A DNA stretch of 64,000 bases from Zeugodacus cucurbitae (GCF_028554725.1 NC_071669.1:8828501-8892500), one strand, 5' to 3'; positions 33,814 to 47,500 are shown, numbered from the stretch's first letter. The notes: generated by a model from the letters alone, not told the origin. Program-made: numbers and translations.

Positions 33814-35274
33814 TGACTGCTGCCATTGCCTTTTGTCACGCGCTTTCCCTCGTTGATGCTGTTTCTGTTTCTGTTCCTGCTGTTGTTGTTGTTGCTGCTG
33901 CTGCTGCCGGTTCATCGTTTCGTGCACGAGTGTATTGTTGTTGTTGTGTGCTGCTGATACTTTTTTCGGGTTTCGTTGCGCTGGCACATCTTCCACCGCG
34001 CAGTCATTGGCATTAAACTGTTTGAACTCTTCTTGTTGTTGTTGTTGTTGCTGTTGTTGTTGTTTTTTGTTGTCTCTACTGTCATCACATTGCTCATCCG
34101 TGCATTCGTGCGACTGCTGCTGCTGATGCGTCTCAACGGCCTTCGTGCACATTATCCTTCGCTGCTCCTTTGACGCTACTGCTGCTGTTGTTGTTGTTGT
34201 TGCTGCTGTTGAAGCTCTAATATTGCACAAATTGTTTGTTGTGCGTGTTTTTGTTGTTGTTATTGCTGGAAAAGCGCTCGTTGTCTGTTTGTCTCTCGTC
34301 TGCCACCAAGCTGCCGTCGTCGACTTCATTGCAACGCTTATTTTGCTTGTTGCGTAAGCCACCAGCCTGACTTGTTGTTGCTGTGTTGCTACTTACTGCG
34401 CTTCTTCTTCTTCTGCTTCTACTACAGCAATTGCTTCTTCTATTCTTCGGCAACAAGCCTGCAACTGCTTTGGCTATTTAATACTTTGATCTTTGCCGTC
34501 TTTGCTCATCTTGCCGCACGGCTTTACTAGCCAACATTGTTGTTAGTTTTAGTGTAGTTGTTGTAGTTTCTGTGAATTGTTGTTGTTGTTGTTTTACTGC
34601 TGTTGTTGTTGCTTTACTGCTGTTGCTGTTGCTAGCACATTTAGTATTATGCTGGCTTGTAACGGCTGTTGCTGCAGCTGGTCCACCAGATCGTGTCTTG
34701 TTATTACAGCCTCAATGTTTGCTTTGATTATTTGATTTTGGTGCCGCTACAACTACTACAACAACAACAATTGCAACTAGTATCTCGCTAACGCCAACTA
34801 AAATTGAGTTTGTGCTGTGCCACCACAAAAATTTCAACTACTGTTGCTTGCTTGCTGGCGCGGCCACGTTTGTTGGGCAAACTTTCCACCCACAAAGCCG
34901 CCGCTTTCGTCCCACTCTCTTGCTCCCTCTTTCGGTTGCTCTCTTCACCAATCTTCTCCTTCTTCCTTCTTCCTTCAGCTGCTGCTGTTGCTTGTATTTT
35001 ATCACTTCTTTTGATTGTGTTGACTTTTTATTTCTTTCTTTTTTTTGGTTGTTCGCTTGTTCGCAATTGTGTTGGCGGCGCCTTCGTTGTGTCGTCGTAT
35101 CGTCTCCTGCCCTGATTTGCTAATGCCACAAACTTTCAATCCACGAAATCAACAAATCAACAGAAATTCGTAAATAACCAAAAATCTCTTTGCAGCTTCA
35201 ACTTTTGTCGAAAGTTGCCTCCACGTCACTTCCTCTCTCCAGAACTCACTAGCTCGTTCGTCAGTGTTGTTTCG
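33814..35274 (-). other. Probable 5' part of THSD1-like exon 1: UTR or polyQ leader
   Basis: On the minus strand this stretch is full of CAA/CAG runs, for example around 33877-33906, 34037-34066 and 34180-34210. It is open in the exon-1 frame from 34362 down. A long CAX-rich leader of this kind is common as 5' UTR in fly developmental genes. Near 35274-35310 the minus strand reads a pyrimidine tract (CTTT repeats), then TATACTTGCAG, which looks like a splice acceptor. Alternatively transcription may start near here. I cannot decide between 5' UTR and coding polyQ. Confidence 0.4.
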
Positions 35275-36090
35275 CTGCAAGTATAATATTGATAGAAAGA
35301 AAGAAAGAAAGCAAACAAGTAAGTAAGTAAGTATGTAAACGCATAAATATCAAATGGGTAAGCTTATAAGTTGATTTGTAATTTATTAGCGAAAATAAGT
35401 AGATTTCTTGTCGGCTAAGTGTTCTGATTTCTTTTTTTTATACTCTCTTTTCTTTCTTCAATCGTGTCCCTTGCAATGCAATAATAGAGGACAATAGAAA
35501 TGATTGAATAAAAATAGAGATATGTATTTACAGTCAATATACATAGCTCAAAGTAAGCACATATAATAAATATATACAAAGCATACGAATTGTTTGGAAA
35601 AAAATTGCTTGAATTCTCAGAATGACTGCTACCAAGTGTACTCGTATTGATGTCGCTGCCATTGAGAGAATTTAAAGAATTTTAATTGAGCACCGAGTGC
35701 TCTTTTAATAGCGTCTCGCTGTCGTCTTTGCCCATCAAACTAGTGGACGCAGACATAATAGCCTCTTGTGTAGAAAGAAAATAATGTAAGTACCAGAAAT
35801 TTTGAAATTTTTCATTACCAAAGTATTCGGACTTGTGGTATGCTGAAGAGCTTAATGGTTACCCGTTTTTTAAAGTAGCTTAACAGTGTGAGTAATAGAC
35901 TATTTTGGTTATAAAAAGTAGACAATGGTAAATTAGAGTTCAATTTTCACACTGTAGTTAAGTATATAGCCTGATAAAGCACCTACTAGAAATGTGACTC
36001 AACAATCAACAGGCAAACCGTTAGTTTTCATAGCAATCCAGCTTAATCTCACAAAAAAATACGGTGATAGGACATTTTTAATCTCTTAAA
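35275..36090. other. Region upstream of THSD1-like exon 1
   Basis: Starts with GAAA and AAGT microsatellites (about 35293-35335). Nothing else recognised. It could be intron or promoter DNA depending on how exon 1 begins. Confidence 0.4.
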
Positions 36091-36097
36091 AAAAATG

Positions 36098-37180
36098 TCT
36101 ACAGTCCAGATAAGCAAGCAGCACGTTCTGCTATTAGAATTAAGGAGCTAGGGAATAGGAACCGGAAGAACTATGGAAAGAACCTGACCAACTCAAAGCA
36201 AATGATAACAAATCTGACTACATTCTCCGAAAGTTGGATTTCAATAGTTACTTCTCCAGGTGAGGATACTATCTAGACGGCAATGGATGACTAAGGGAGC
36301 AGGATACCATCTAAGCCCAAAACAACGAGTTCAAAATGGACTGCGAAGTAGGCATGGTGGTCTGATGATCTTGACCTCTCCCATCTCTCTATCCGTCTAC
36401 CAAATTCAAACTAGCATCTTCCAAGTGGAAGTACTGGGCACAGAGAAGGCCTATGAAGCTCTATTGAATAACTACGAGACGATACATAAAGCAACTAAAT
36501 ACACATATAGCCAGACGGCCTGACCCTGTCGTCGTCAAAGACTAATTCCAGCGCAGTCTCAAAGCAGGCATTGAGCTCACGGGAAGACAAACTTCAAGTA
36601 GACTTAATCTGGGTTCCCTCCCGGTAAAGAAACAGCAGACGAGTTGGCAAAGACAGGATCCTCCCTAGACGAATTCGAGGCAGAGTTAATATCATGTCCG
36701 CTAGTATCGATCAAGAGGGAGCTCAATACATAATTTAAACAATTCGGTGAGGACAGATGGAAATATACAAACAAATGCAAAATAACTAAACAGATATAGC
36801 AAGGCAAGAACTAGAGACTCATTAAATAGATACAGGAAAAGTAATTCCAGCCTTTCACCTACTATTACGAGGCATTGACCATTTGGAGAACTTGCGTTGA
36901 AGATGAGTACGCTCTACTACAACATTTGCCACTACTGCGAACTATAAGGGAATAGGTAACAATTTTCCATTTACTCTGTCAATGCCCAGCCCTATCGCAG
37001 ATTCGACACAGCACACTTGGAATCCATCAGATATCAAACCTTCAATAGATGTCTACCAAAAGCATATAGGATATAAGTAGCTTCATGGAAAGCACAAAAT
37101 GGTTTGAAAGGAATAATGAAACGAGATAGCAGTAATATAAAGGTCTACGATGAGTGCATAAAAAAAGAGCACCTAGTGCT
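36098..37180 (+). pseudogene. Heavily decayed non-LTR retrotransposon fragment with RNase H remains
   Basis: Readable pieces are VYSPDKQAARSAIRIK near 36098, then QTSIFQVEV near 36410, PPGKETADELAKTGSSL near 36612-36665, CPLVSIKREL, and FHLLCQCPAL near 36970. The order fits the RNase H region and Cys motif of a jockey-like element. It is a different family from the copies at 5.6 and 20.7 kb. Many stops. Confidence 0.6.
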
Positions 37181-37448
37181 AATTGACCCCCCAAAAAATA
37201 TGCACTCCTACCCACCTACATATCTACCAGATAATAAACTGACGCCTTTTGAAAGATCCCAGAACAGCGAGTCAATCCCCATATCCTTTTTGACTTTGAA
37301 GTTACTTTCAAAAACAAAAGGCTCTGAAATTTGCGTTCTCAAATTCGGTTCATATGTTGGAACTAATAACGACACATTTGAAATCTTAAGAAGGCTTATA
37401 CTTACTAACACAGTGCTGCTTTGAATCCATTAAAGGTTTCAAAGATAA

Positions 37449-37735
37449 TAGCCTTTTACTCGTAGCACAGCCAAATTAATTGATCAATTAAATTTTTAAT
37501 TGAGAAACCAGTTTTTGTTCTACGCACTGCCGGCTACTATATAATCGTCCAGCTGATATTCATTTTTGTTTTTGCTTTTCATAAGAAGTTGGTAAGTTTT
37601 AACAGCTGATTGTTATTTTTTCAATAACCACTGCCATTATTTCCACCATCGACATCTACCGTTGAGTAATATTAATGTACATATATAGTAATATTATTAA
37701 CAAATTGATCAATTAGATCCTATGCGAAAAGACTA
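37449..37735. mobile_element. TA-flanked MITE, copy a (short)
   Basis: Left end TAGCCTTTT then CACAGCCAAATTAATTGATC; right end ATTGATCAATTAG to AAAAGACTA. The interior shares ACTGCCGGCTACT and TTTTCATAAGAAGTTGGTAA with copies b and c but lacks about 100 bp near the right. Confidence 0.65.
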
Positions 37736-38117
37736 TACAGCTATTTGAAATAATCTCACGATGTAATCGAAGTTCACATCTGAAAAATCTACGAAATCTA
37801 TAGCATATAACTACTAAGGAGGTATTGGAGTACTGAACATATTCGGATCACGAGTGGATAGTAGTGTAAAATAATGATTCACTTTTTGCCGTTCCATCTA
37901 GAACTTGACCCTAATCTCTTAGGTTTTTATAGGTACAAAAAGGCATGTTAATAAAGGGTCTCGGTCGTTTATAGCTAATACCGCTATAGAATAATGCCTT
38001 CTAATATCAAGATTATTAAAATGAGTTGGAAAAGTCACTCGGGAAGACAGTGGAGCAGTGTTTATGAGAACTAATTGGTGATAAATTGCTCTGTTTTGCA
38101 GATGAATCAGTAAGATG

Positions 38118-38240
38118 GCATATGTTCTGTCAAATAAGTACCCGGGAATTCTGACTTTAAATGGATACAAATATTCAACGAAGGGTTTTTGTGAAATTTT
38201 GTGTTTCAAACGAAATTTCTTGTGTCAAAACGTTGGAAAT
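38118..38240 (+). mobile_element. Mariner-like terminal fragment
   Basis: AAGTACCCGGGAATTCTGAC, then GAAATTTTGTGTTTCAAACG and TTCTTGTGTCAAAACGTTGG, match the right end of the element at 55232-55608 in opposite orientation. One end and the first transposase codons only. Confidence 0.55.
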
Positions 38241-39616
38241 GTAGAAAAAAAACATTTGTATGTTATACTTGTATAATACATATGTAGGGTTGGTTGAGAC
38301 TGAGGTAGCATAGTCGAAAATGTATGAAATGAAATTAATGAGAAACATTCTACGGACTGCTGTTGTTGAAATTCAACGAATGCAAATCGAATTGTTTTTC
38401 TTCAACAATTATTTATTTTACTCGTTTGAGAAGTGCAAATATGCGATGATTATCTAAGAAATTTGCATAGCTGGATAAAACGCCTGAAAGTATGCTTGCT
38501 ACTTCGAATAAAAAATTAAAGCTTCTGATAATCGAAAATATAACTAGGTGTTAAGCAAGCAAACGACAATGTTTACTTAATGCCCACAAAACTCAATTAT
38601 TCATTAAATTCGAATTAAATTTGACAACCAATTTACAGTTACTGTCTTTAAGACATCTTAAATATGTTTATGCACAAATAAATTCCTGACGATTAAATAA
38701 AGCGTTTGCAACACAAATCTTTGATTATAATTTAATAACACGAGGCGTATTAAATTACAGTTGTTATTCCACTTTTATTCTCCTTTTGTAAGCTTTGTTT
38801 TTGTATTCCTATTGATATTGCCTACGGTAAGTATTTGCTGCTGAATTCTAAGTAATATTTAATTGCATAATTATAACGCACCTAAAGCAATTAAATAATT
38901 TTATTTGTAATTTTGTCACTCAACTGGCAGTAATCGGAGCAAATCACATAAGCATTGATATTTCGCCATAAAGCCATTCAAGCGTGCAAATGAAATAAAT
39001 ACGAGATTTAACAAGCAATTTGGAGATGAAATAAAGCGAAGAAAAAAAAAACAATAAATAAATAAGGGAAATAAAAGCACAACCTTCATGCGCGCAATCA
39101 ACGCGAAGTTCATATTTTCGGTTATATTATTAATACAATAACTGGTAGGCAGATAGGTAGATATGTATAGACGAGGGTTGTTGAATAAGCTTGAGGTTTC
39201 TTTGTAATAAACACTTATTAATGCTAAAGCAGGCAGAACATTGCCAATGTCAACATTTGATGAAGGACTCCATCTATCGGAGTAGTTTCTGAATTTTCGA
39301 AAAATTCGAATTCTAATAATTCTCAACTTCATAAGCTTTGTTGTTACATACTTGACTTTCTAAAGGCTTTTTCGAATTAACTTGATTCCAGCGAGTAAAT
39401 ATTTTATAAATTAACAAAATAGGGCTCTAAATAAATAATTTTTAAATATAAGAACCACAGCGCCACCTACCGTACTCATTAGTGACTTATTCAGAACAGT
39501 TGCCGCAGAAAAATCACAAAAATCTGTACAAACGAACGAAGAAAGATACTTTTTACAATCAAAGAAGATCCATATTTTCATTTCAATATTCAAGAAGAAT
39601 TTATTGCTTAAATAAC
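38241..39616. other. Non-coding stretch
   Basis: AT-rich, no gene or element recognised on either strand. Confidence 0.4.
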
Positions 39617-40460
39617 AGGTGATCCCAATAGATATACTTTTTTCAATGGCCTTTTTTTAACAGATCACATGTGATTCGTATTGTGGGCTCTTGAAAAGTT
39701 CCGCCAAGAAGATCCGACGTTTTCGAATTAAATTCTGTTCAGCGATGAGGTTCATTTCTGGCTCAATGGGTTTGTAAAAAAGCAAAATTGCCGCACTTGG
39801 GACGAAGAGCAACCTGAAGAGATTCAAGAACTGCCATTTCAACCATAAAACCAATGGTTTGGTGTGGTTTGTGGGCCGGTGGAATCATCTATATTTCTTC
39901 AGAAATTACCCGTGGAAAAAATGACCGATAATGACGACCGTTATCGCGTCATGACAATCGACTATTTGATGCCTGCAATTGAAGCTCCTGATCTCGGTGA
40001 CATTTGATTTCAACTAGACGGCGCCACTTCCCACACATCGCATCAATCAATGGATTTATTGAGAGTACACTTGCTTGAACAGATAATTTCAGGCTTTGGG
40101 ACGGTCGATTGGCCATCAAGATCATGTGACATCACACCGTTAGACTTTTTCCTGTGGGAATATGTAAAGTCTAAAGTCTATGCGGACAATACCACTTCGA
40201 TTCAGTACAGTGCCTTGGAGCAGAACATCACGCGTATCATTCGCCAGTTACCAGTCGAAATGTTCGAACGAGTCATCGATAATTGGACTCAACGAATGGA
40301 CCATCTGAAATGTAGCCTCAGCCAACGTTTGAAAGAGATAATCTTTAAAAAAATAAATGTCAAAAAATGTTCATTCAAATGATAGTAAACACTCTCCATT
40401 AATATTGAATTTACTATGTTTTTTGTTAAAAAAGTTGGGAACCTCGAAATGGTTCACCAT
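39617..40460 (+). pseudogene. rosa-like mariner, internally deleted copy 2
   Basis: Ends: GGTGATCCCAATAG on the left and, in reverse complement, GGTGAACCATTTCGAGGTTC on the right. Inside: FSDEVHFWLNGFVKKQNCR, EEQPEEIQELPFQP, VTVDWPSRSCD-type context, ITPLDFFLWEYVKSKVYAD, and a C-terminus ending RLKEIIFKKI. The N-terminal half is missing. The catalytic Asp in PLDFFL is kept, but stops and frameshifts interrupt it. Confidence 0.8.
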
Positions 40461-40639
40461 TTATATGTAATATAATATATTACAAAAATATAAAATCTAT
40501 TAACCTGAGGCTCTCCTTGTATTAAACCAATCAGCGATCTAGTGAAAAGCTATTCGTCCGCCAGATGTCGCTTTAGCTGTAGTTACCACAATCTGTCAAA
40601 TCAAAGCATATTATGCTAAGCTACAAAGAGACACTTTAA

Positions 40640-41027
40640 TAGCGTTTAGACAACCAAATTAATAAATTAAATTTTATTGAGAAACCCCTTTTTGCTTTTT
40701 ATACTGCCGGCTACTCAATAAACGATCAGCTGTTATACATTTTTGTTTTTGCTTTTTATAAGAAGTTGGTAAATTTCATCAGCTGATTGATATTCTTCGC
40801 AGCGACATCTACCGTAGCTTTTTTTATCAAAAATATTCAGCCAATCGCAGACCAAGAACGTATATCGTACATCTTTGACGCAGAGTTGCATTTGATTTTC
40901 AAGTCGATTAAGATTCAATTAAAAATTAATGTAGCTTTTGATTTTGTATGGTAAATCGATCTTAATAAGCGTTTTAATCGAGCAGAGGTCGGTTAATTGA
41001 TCAATTAGCTGCTGTCTGAAAACGCTA
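40640..41027. mobile_element. TA-flanked MITE, copy b
   Basis: Begins TAGCGTTTAGACA and ends TGTCTGAAAACGCTA. Interior ACTGCCGGCTACTC, GATCAGCTGTTATACATTTT and TTAATTGATCAATTAG match copy c closely. 388 bp, no coding capacity. Confidence 0.75.
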
Positions 41028-43603
41028 TAAGGGTCTTTCGCAATACTTAACTGAATTTAGAAGCTTAACATCAACGCAATAATTAAGGAGACATCATATT
41101 ATCAGGCTTGTGTGCTCTTGAATGAAGTCTACATGAAGTTTGTTTTTTAATGAAGAGACTGAGAGGTAATTTTTCAGTATTTATAACATTTTGAGCTTTA
41201 GCTTTGGCTTAAGCGATTTTGAAATAATGTCGAGAAGAGGGATACAGAAAATTTGTAACTCAAAATGAACTTTCATACCTCAAATCAGCATTTTAAACCT
41301 TGAGATGCTTGAAAATAATATTTTTTCAGAAGTAAAACTTTTTTTAAAGGTAAATAGGTTTAAATGCAGAGAAGTATGTCAGAATATTTTTTATAAAATT
41401 ATTATTAAAAATGGTACAAAATTTATTAAAATTTTTATTCGAACTTAAAAAAAAAAATAATTTTCGAAATTTCTTTTTTCGGAAACCCGGATTTATCCAA
41501 CTAACACCAAGTTATGCTGTGTCAGACTCACAACATAATTTTTTCCACATACATATATATATATATATATATGTATACATCGTACATTTGTACCCAATTT
41601 GACTTGTCCTTTTGCCTGCTGCTGATGACCGGCCAACGCATGAACGAGAAACAAGCCAAAAAAAGTGAAAAAATAAAATATAACAAAAATAGTAATAACA
41701 ACCAACTCTTTCGGTTGCCATGTAATAACGCCTTGTCCCACTTGGACCAAAATACAATATTTACAAATTAATTACAGAAAACTGAAATTCATTCATTTCC
41801 TGCTGCTGTCTGCGCTAGCACACACATACAGACAGACACAGCACAGCATACATGGCTGCTTGGCTCTCGTTTTGCTTGCGTTTTATCAGCTCTGTGTGTC
41901 AGTAGATTGTCGGTCGGTCAGTGCCTGTTTGTTGGCTTTATGCGCTATACATATACATATGTATATATAATATATATGTGAGCATATGTATATGAATATG
42001 CTATCATTTACAGTTAGTACGCTTCGCAGTGGCGTAAAATTGAAATCGCCTGCAATTTCATTAATTTAACGCTCATTCTACGCAGCGTACTCGTTCAACA
42101 ACTAAAGTGCCGTGTAATCGTACATAGTTGTTGTGATGGATGATATTGTTGTTGTTATTGTTTTTGTTGTTGTTTTTATTATTGTTATATAGTTTTGCTT
42201 GTGCCTCAGCGTAATTTGTAATATGCATAAATGTCGACTGGTCGCCGGCGTTCGCTGCTTATACAGCCATTCATCATACGCCCTGTACGTCCAGCACAAG
42301 TGTGTGTACGAAGCGAACGGAAATGGATGTGTATTATGTATGTGTGTTTGTGTGAATGAACTTTTCGGTGTAAGCAGTGAAGTGAAGTGTAGTATAAGTT
42401 CAACTGCTTTTCCGAAGTCTGTAAAGTTTTGACCATTAAAGCAAATAGCATTAATAAATACAAACAGCCAATCAAATTATATAAACACACACATACAAAC
42501 ACACACCCACAAGTGCTTTTCAATTAATATATACATGTGTTTGCCGATTTTCCAAAGTACGTTAGTTACTTGCCGCCTTTGTCTACAAATATCAAGTAAT
42601 ATTAATGCATAATGACTTAGTCTACTGCTCCAACTAATGCACAGTCAATCATTATGTAGTAACTGTAAACCAGTATAACACAAACAAACACACATCACAT
42701 ACAAGCATATTAAACAATTGTAGCTGCTTTGTCTATTTATTTGGCCATTAGTTGGCTGGAGTTCGTGTTGCTGCACTTCAAACTTCAAGCATATTAAGCC
42801 AAGTCGATTGCTTTATGTGATCTACGCCTAGTTGAGACTATAGCAGACTGTCTAATAGATAATAGTTTCTCAACTGTTGCAAAGCCGTTTGAAGTTGTTC
42901 TTGTCGTTGCAATTGCGGTTAATTGTATAACATTAGCGTTCAATAGATTTGACTAACTGTTGACCTTAAGTTTGTTTGTGCACCTACTTGTGTTTGGATT
43001 ATATGAGATTTGGTTGCATGAGCATAACGTTGTAAGCGCATTATATGCAAGGTATAGAGATGAGAAAGCTGGCATTTCATGTTAAAGCTTGCACTTGAGA
43101 TGCTATGCAGTGTTAAGCAAACATTGGTGGCGTTCATATCAAACTTACAATATAGTTTTGAATGGCTACAAAGCCAAATACTGGTACCAAATATTCGATA
43201 TTATGAAATTGTTAGCAAATAAGTGCAATGGGTCCCGCAAAATGCTAGAATTTCCATTTTGATTAATTTCATAAACATGTATATTGACTTTAATCAACAA
43301 GTGGAGAGCTGCAGATTTTAGGTTGCCTTTAAACTAAAACATTTCATAATTCAAATGACATCTCTTATAATACGAAATATTCTTCATATAAATTAGTTTC
43401 ATTAATGAAAAGGAAAATGTTTGTCTTGCTATATTAGAATGGTCAGAAAATATGCTTAAATCTTCGTAAGCAACTAAACTGTTTTCTCCATACCAGGCAC
43501 TGAGCTCTACTCTGCTATGGAATCTTTGAAGTAACCTCCAAATTAAATCCACATCATTAGCTTGAGTTTTGTATAAATCTTGTCTTGGTCTAGTGCATGT
43601 AAA
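41028..43603. other. Non-coding stretch rich in simple sequence
   Basis: (AT)n near 41551-41571, TATACATA near 41950-41990, GTT/TTG near 42145-42180 and CACA near 42485-42510. No supported gene. Confidence 0.5.
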
Positions 43604-44889
43604 GGGTGAACCATTTCGAGGTTCACCACTTTTTTAAAGAAAAAACAACAAAAATTCAAATTTATTGGAGAATGCAAATGATAATTGCAAGAACATTTTG
43701 GCATTTATTTTTTAAATATTATACAGCCCGACAAAATTAAAACAAAATTTTGCTTCTTTGAACTTAACTTATGACCTGAAAAAATAAGTGGAGGGTATAG
43801 AAAAGCAACTAGAGCTGATAGAGACAAACTGATTACAGATTTGAATTCACCGCGCCCAAATTAACTAGAATCAGTTGATAAATTTAAGGTAAACATTTTT
43901 TTGGCGAAATTTTTTTTTTTTTCAGGTTAAGAGTTATATCATGAATCCATTATTTGAGTCAAATTTTCGATGACTCGTTCGAGCATTTCCGAGACCGTAA
44001 TCGAAACGAGATTGTCCTCACATCCCCTCAGGAAAAAGTCTAACGGTTTGATATTACACGATCTTGGTGGCCCAAAATGTGAAATTAACTGCTCACCGCA
44101 GTGTTCTCTCAATAAAATCATTTATTGATGCGATGTCTGGGAAGTGGCACCTTCTTGTTCAAACCAAGTGTTGCCGAGAACACTAGCATCAATTTCAGGC
44201 ATCAAATAGTCGATTATGATGGCGCGATCACGATCGCCGATGTTTTTACCGTCCTAATTTTTTAAAAAAATTGGACCGATTATTCCACCGGTTCACAAAA
44301 CACACCAAACCGTTATTTTTCTGGATGAAATAGCAGCTCTTGAATCTGTTTCTCTCAATTTGGCTCGAAAATGTCGGATCTTCTTGGAACTTTTCAAGAG
44401 CCCATAGAGCTAAGTGATGGGAAGGTCTTTACTTCTTTCACAAGTTATATTTTGTAAGTTTTGAATTTAAGATCTCGACATAAAATGCGTCAAGTCGTTC
44501 CATACGTCAGTCTGAGTTGCTGCGAACGGCGCCGAATCGACTCTCGACGGTCTTCGTGTACGCTCTCAGTTAGGACGTGATCTATTGGGTCGTATATTAT
44601 CCAATAATGAAAGCTGGGTCTCATGATGGGTGATGGTGTTGCGAATAGTACCCTGGGTAGACCAATTACGGTAACCATAAATTGAGCGAAGCGCGTGAAA
44701 CGCATTCTTTATATAACGTAAATTTTCGTAATAAATTTGAACAATTTGTAAACGATTATTCAGGCGTAAGTCTCTCCATGATTAAATGCCAAACAATACT
44801 GAACAAAAAGAACATGACAGCTTGACCCGACTCACGCGTGATCTGTCAAAAAAATGCTATTGAAACAACTACCTCAACTTGGATCACCC
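43604..44889 (-). pseudogene. rosa-like mariner, near full-length dead copy 3
   Basis: Ends GGGTGAACCATTTCGAGGTTC at 43604 and, on the other strand from 44889, GGGTGATCCAAGTTGAGG: the same termini as copy 2. About 1.29 kb, close to full mariner length. On the minus strand fragments read EDRRESIRRRSQQLRLTYGT (44.5 kb) and IKPLDFFLRGCED, then MLERVIENLTQ (44.0 kb), separated by frameshifts and stops. Confidence 0.8.
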
Positions 44890-46545
44890 ATTATAACCCA
44901 TAATTTAGTAGTAAAAAATACAAAATTATCAAAAAATCACATACAGACCTCATATTTATATTCTTTCGTCGTTTTCGCAGTCAATTGAAGTGAGAATTAT
45001 AGACTGTTCGCTCTGTAGGTAAAAACTGCCGACAAACAGGAATCATTCTACACTAGAACAATCGAAAGGTTTCATACTTCATCTTACACACATTTTTTGA
45101 GCACTTAGAATATGAAATCGCTGTAGACTGAGCATTTCTAGTTCTCCAAAATTTAGAATAATTTCGAAATTTCATACTTTCATGAGTATCAAGAAGCATT
45201 TGTTTTATTCGATATCCTTCATGTCATTTGTTAAAATTTGCTAATTTTCTTGTAGTTGATTGATTGCGAAATTTTAGTTTTAATTAGTTTGTTTGAAAAT
45301 TTTAATATTTATTAATTTTCTAGATTTTGAACGAAATCACTTATATTTTAAACAACTCGTTTCATTATTTTCATTTTATTATTTTCCCACTCGCAAAAGC
45401 TTCCTACTGTAGAAGAAATGCACTGCCACTTATAAATAAATTGATAAACGAAATCACTTAAAATTATTGCAAATAAATTGTCACTTAAATGTAGCAATTT
45501 CATTTGCCAAGCACTCATTCAATCTTTTTCATTTCACTTATTTTTTATTTTTATTTTTAATTTTATTAACTCAATTTAACAATCATTAATTTTTATATTA
45601 CAACACTCAATTGTTTGCACTAGCAAATTACTAAAAGCAAACACAGCGACACATAACTGCACATATAGATATGTATATAGATATATATGTATGTATGTAT
45701 GTATATATTGCTGACAAAGTGTCACAATGAACAATTTAAATAAAATCACTTTTTTTTGCCACTTCAGCCGAAGCAATACAGTTTTCACACAATTAATCAT
45801 GTTTTACTCGGTGTATGTGTGCAAAAACAAGAAAAAAATCACCAGTTTGTATTAAATTATTTATGGTCAATTGAAAAATTGATATCTATTGACATTTTAA
45901 TTCCAAGTGGTTATAAATTCAGTTGTTAAACAAAACGGCCAACACACCAACACACACATACTTTCTATGTTATATGCAAAGCGAGAGCGACGATGTTTAT
46001 ATGGCATGTCACACAGATTCCACAAGTGCAAACGAAATTGTTAAGTAAATCAAAAACTGACCAAACAATTGTGTAAGCATGATGTTTAACAAATGTGTGT
46101 GAGATTGCCAAGAAATGCACAATGGAATTGGATATGGCACTTGAGCATGCCAGAGCTGAGCAGCGCCGCAGCAGAGGTGAAAGCAATGCGGATTGAATGC
46201 ACCTAAGGGGATTATGGGGATTATGCAGGCATGCATGTGTGTTTTCGTTTGCTTTGTGCTTCAAGTTATTTATGCACGTGTGCGAATTATATGATTTGTG
46301 AAAAGCATACATGTAGCTTGAGGTATGCTTGTGTGTCGTCGTTGGTTGTCTCTATTGTTTACTTGCTGGATTTATTTATTTTATGCGCTTTAGTTTTAAA
46401 GGAGCTATGTTTTTGTTATTGTTATTTTATATATTCATGCAAATATATCATGGTTAGTTGTTGATTGGATTATTCCAATTTTATTTTATGCCATCTAACT
46501 ACAAAGCAATTAACCCTCTGGGACTAATTTAAGTTGTTAGGTGAA
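44890..46545. other. Non-coding stretch
   Basis: TATG microsatellite near 45680-45710. Nothing else recognised. Confidence 0.4.
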
Positions 46546-46554
46546 GTTATGCTT

Positions 46555-47500
46555 TGAAGTTATCTAAAGCTCTCCTTCTTATGCTTCTTTATAGAAGAGC
46601 TTTCGACAGCTTTCATAACGAAAAAAGCTTTGAGTTGTGGTTTCCACAATATATATCCGAATATCTTAAGAAAATGGAAAGGCTATTCCTCTTCTGCTTC
46701 TTTACAGAAGAGCTTTCACAACCAAAAAGCTTCTGTGTTGTGGTTTCAACAATATATCCCCGTAGAACTTAAGGAAATGAAAAGGCTATTTTTCTTCGAA
46801 TTCTTTACAAGAAAGTTTTCGAAAGCTTTCACAACGAAAAAGGTTCTGTGTTGTGGTTTCAACAACATATCCCCGTAGAACTTAAGGAAATGGAAAGGCT
46901 ATTTTTCTACTGCTTCTTTACAGAAGATCTTTAGAAAGCTTTCACAAAGAAAAAGCTTCTGTGTAGTAGTTTCAACAATATATTCCCGTTGAACTTAAAG
47001 AGGTGGAAAAGCTATTTTTCTTCTGCTTCTTTACAGAAGAGCTTTAGAAAGCTTTCACGACCAAAAAGCTCGTGTGTTGTGGTTTCAACAATATATTCCC
47101 GTTGAACTTAAAGAGGTGGAAAAACTATTTTTCTTCTGCTTCTTTACAGAAGAGCTTTAGAAAGCTTTCACGACCAAAAAGCTCGTGTGTTGTGGTTTCA
47201 ACAATATATCCCCGTAGAACTTAAGGAAATGGAAAAGCTATTTTTTTCTGCTTATTTACAGAAGTTGTTCTGTGTTGTGTTTTCAACAATATATCCCCGT
47301 AGAACTTAAGGAAATGAAAACGCTCTTCATAGAAGAGCTTTAGACAACGAAAAAGCTCCTATGTTGTAGAACTTAAGGAAATGGTAAGGCTATTTTTCAT
47401 CTGCTTCTTTATAAAATTCTTTACAGAAGATCTTTAGAAAGCTTTCACGACCAAAAAGCTTCTGTGTTGTCGTTTCAACAATATATAATATCCTCCGTAG
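46555..47500. repeat. Tandem array, period about 113 bp
   Basis: The unit GCTTCTTTACAGAAGAGC, then GAAAGCTTTCAC, AAAAAGCT, TGTGTTGTGGTTTCAACAA and GAACTTAA starts near 46583, 46696, 46798, 46910, 47025 and 47138, with further partial units to about 47500. Later units lose segments. Open frames inside follow the repeat and have no known domain. Confidence 0.85.
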
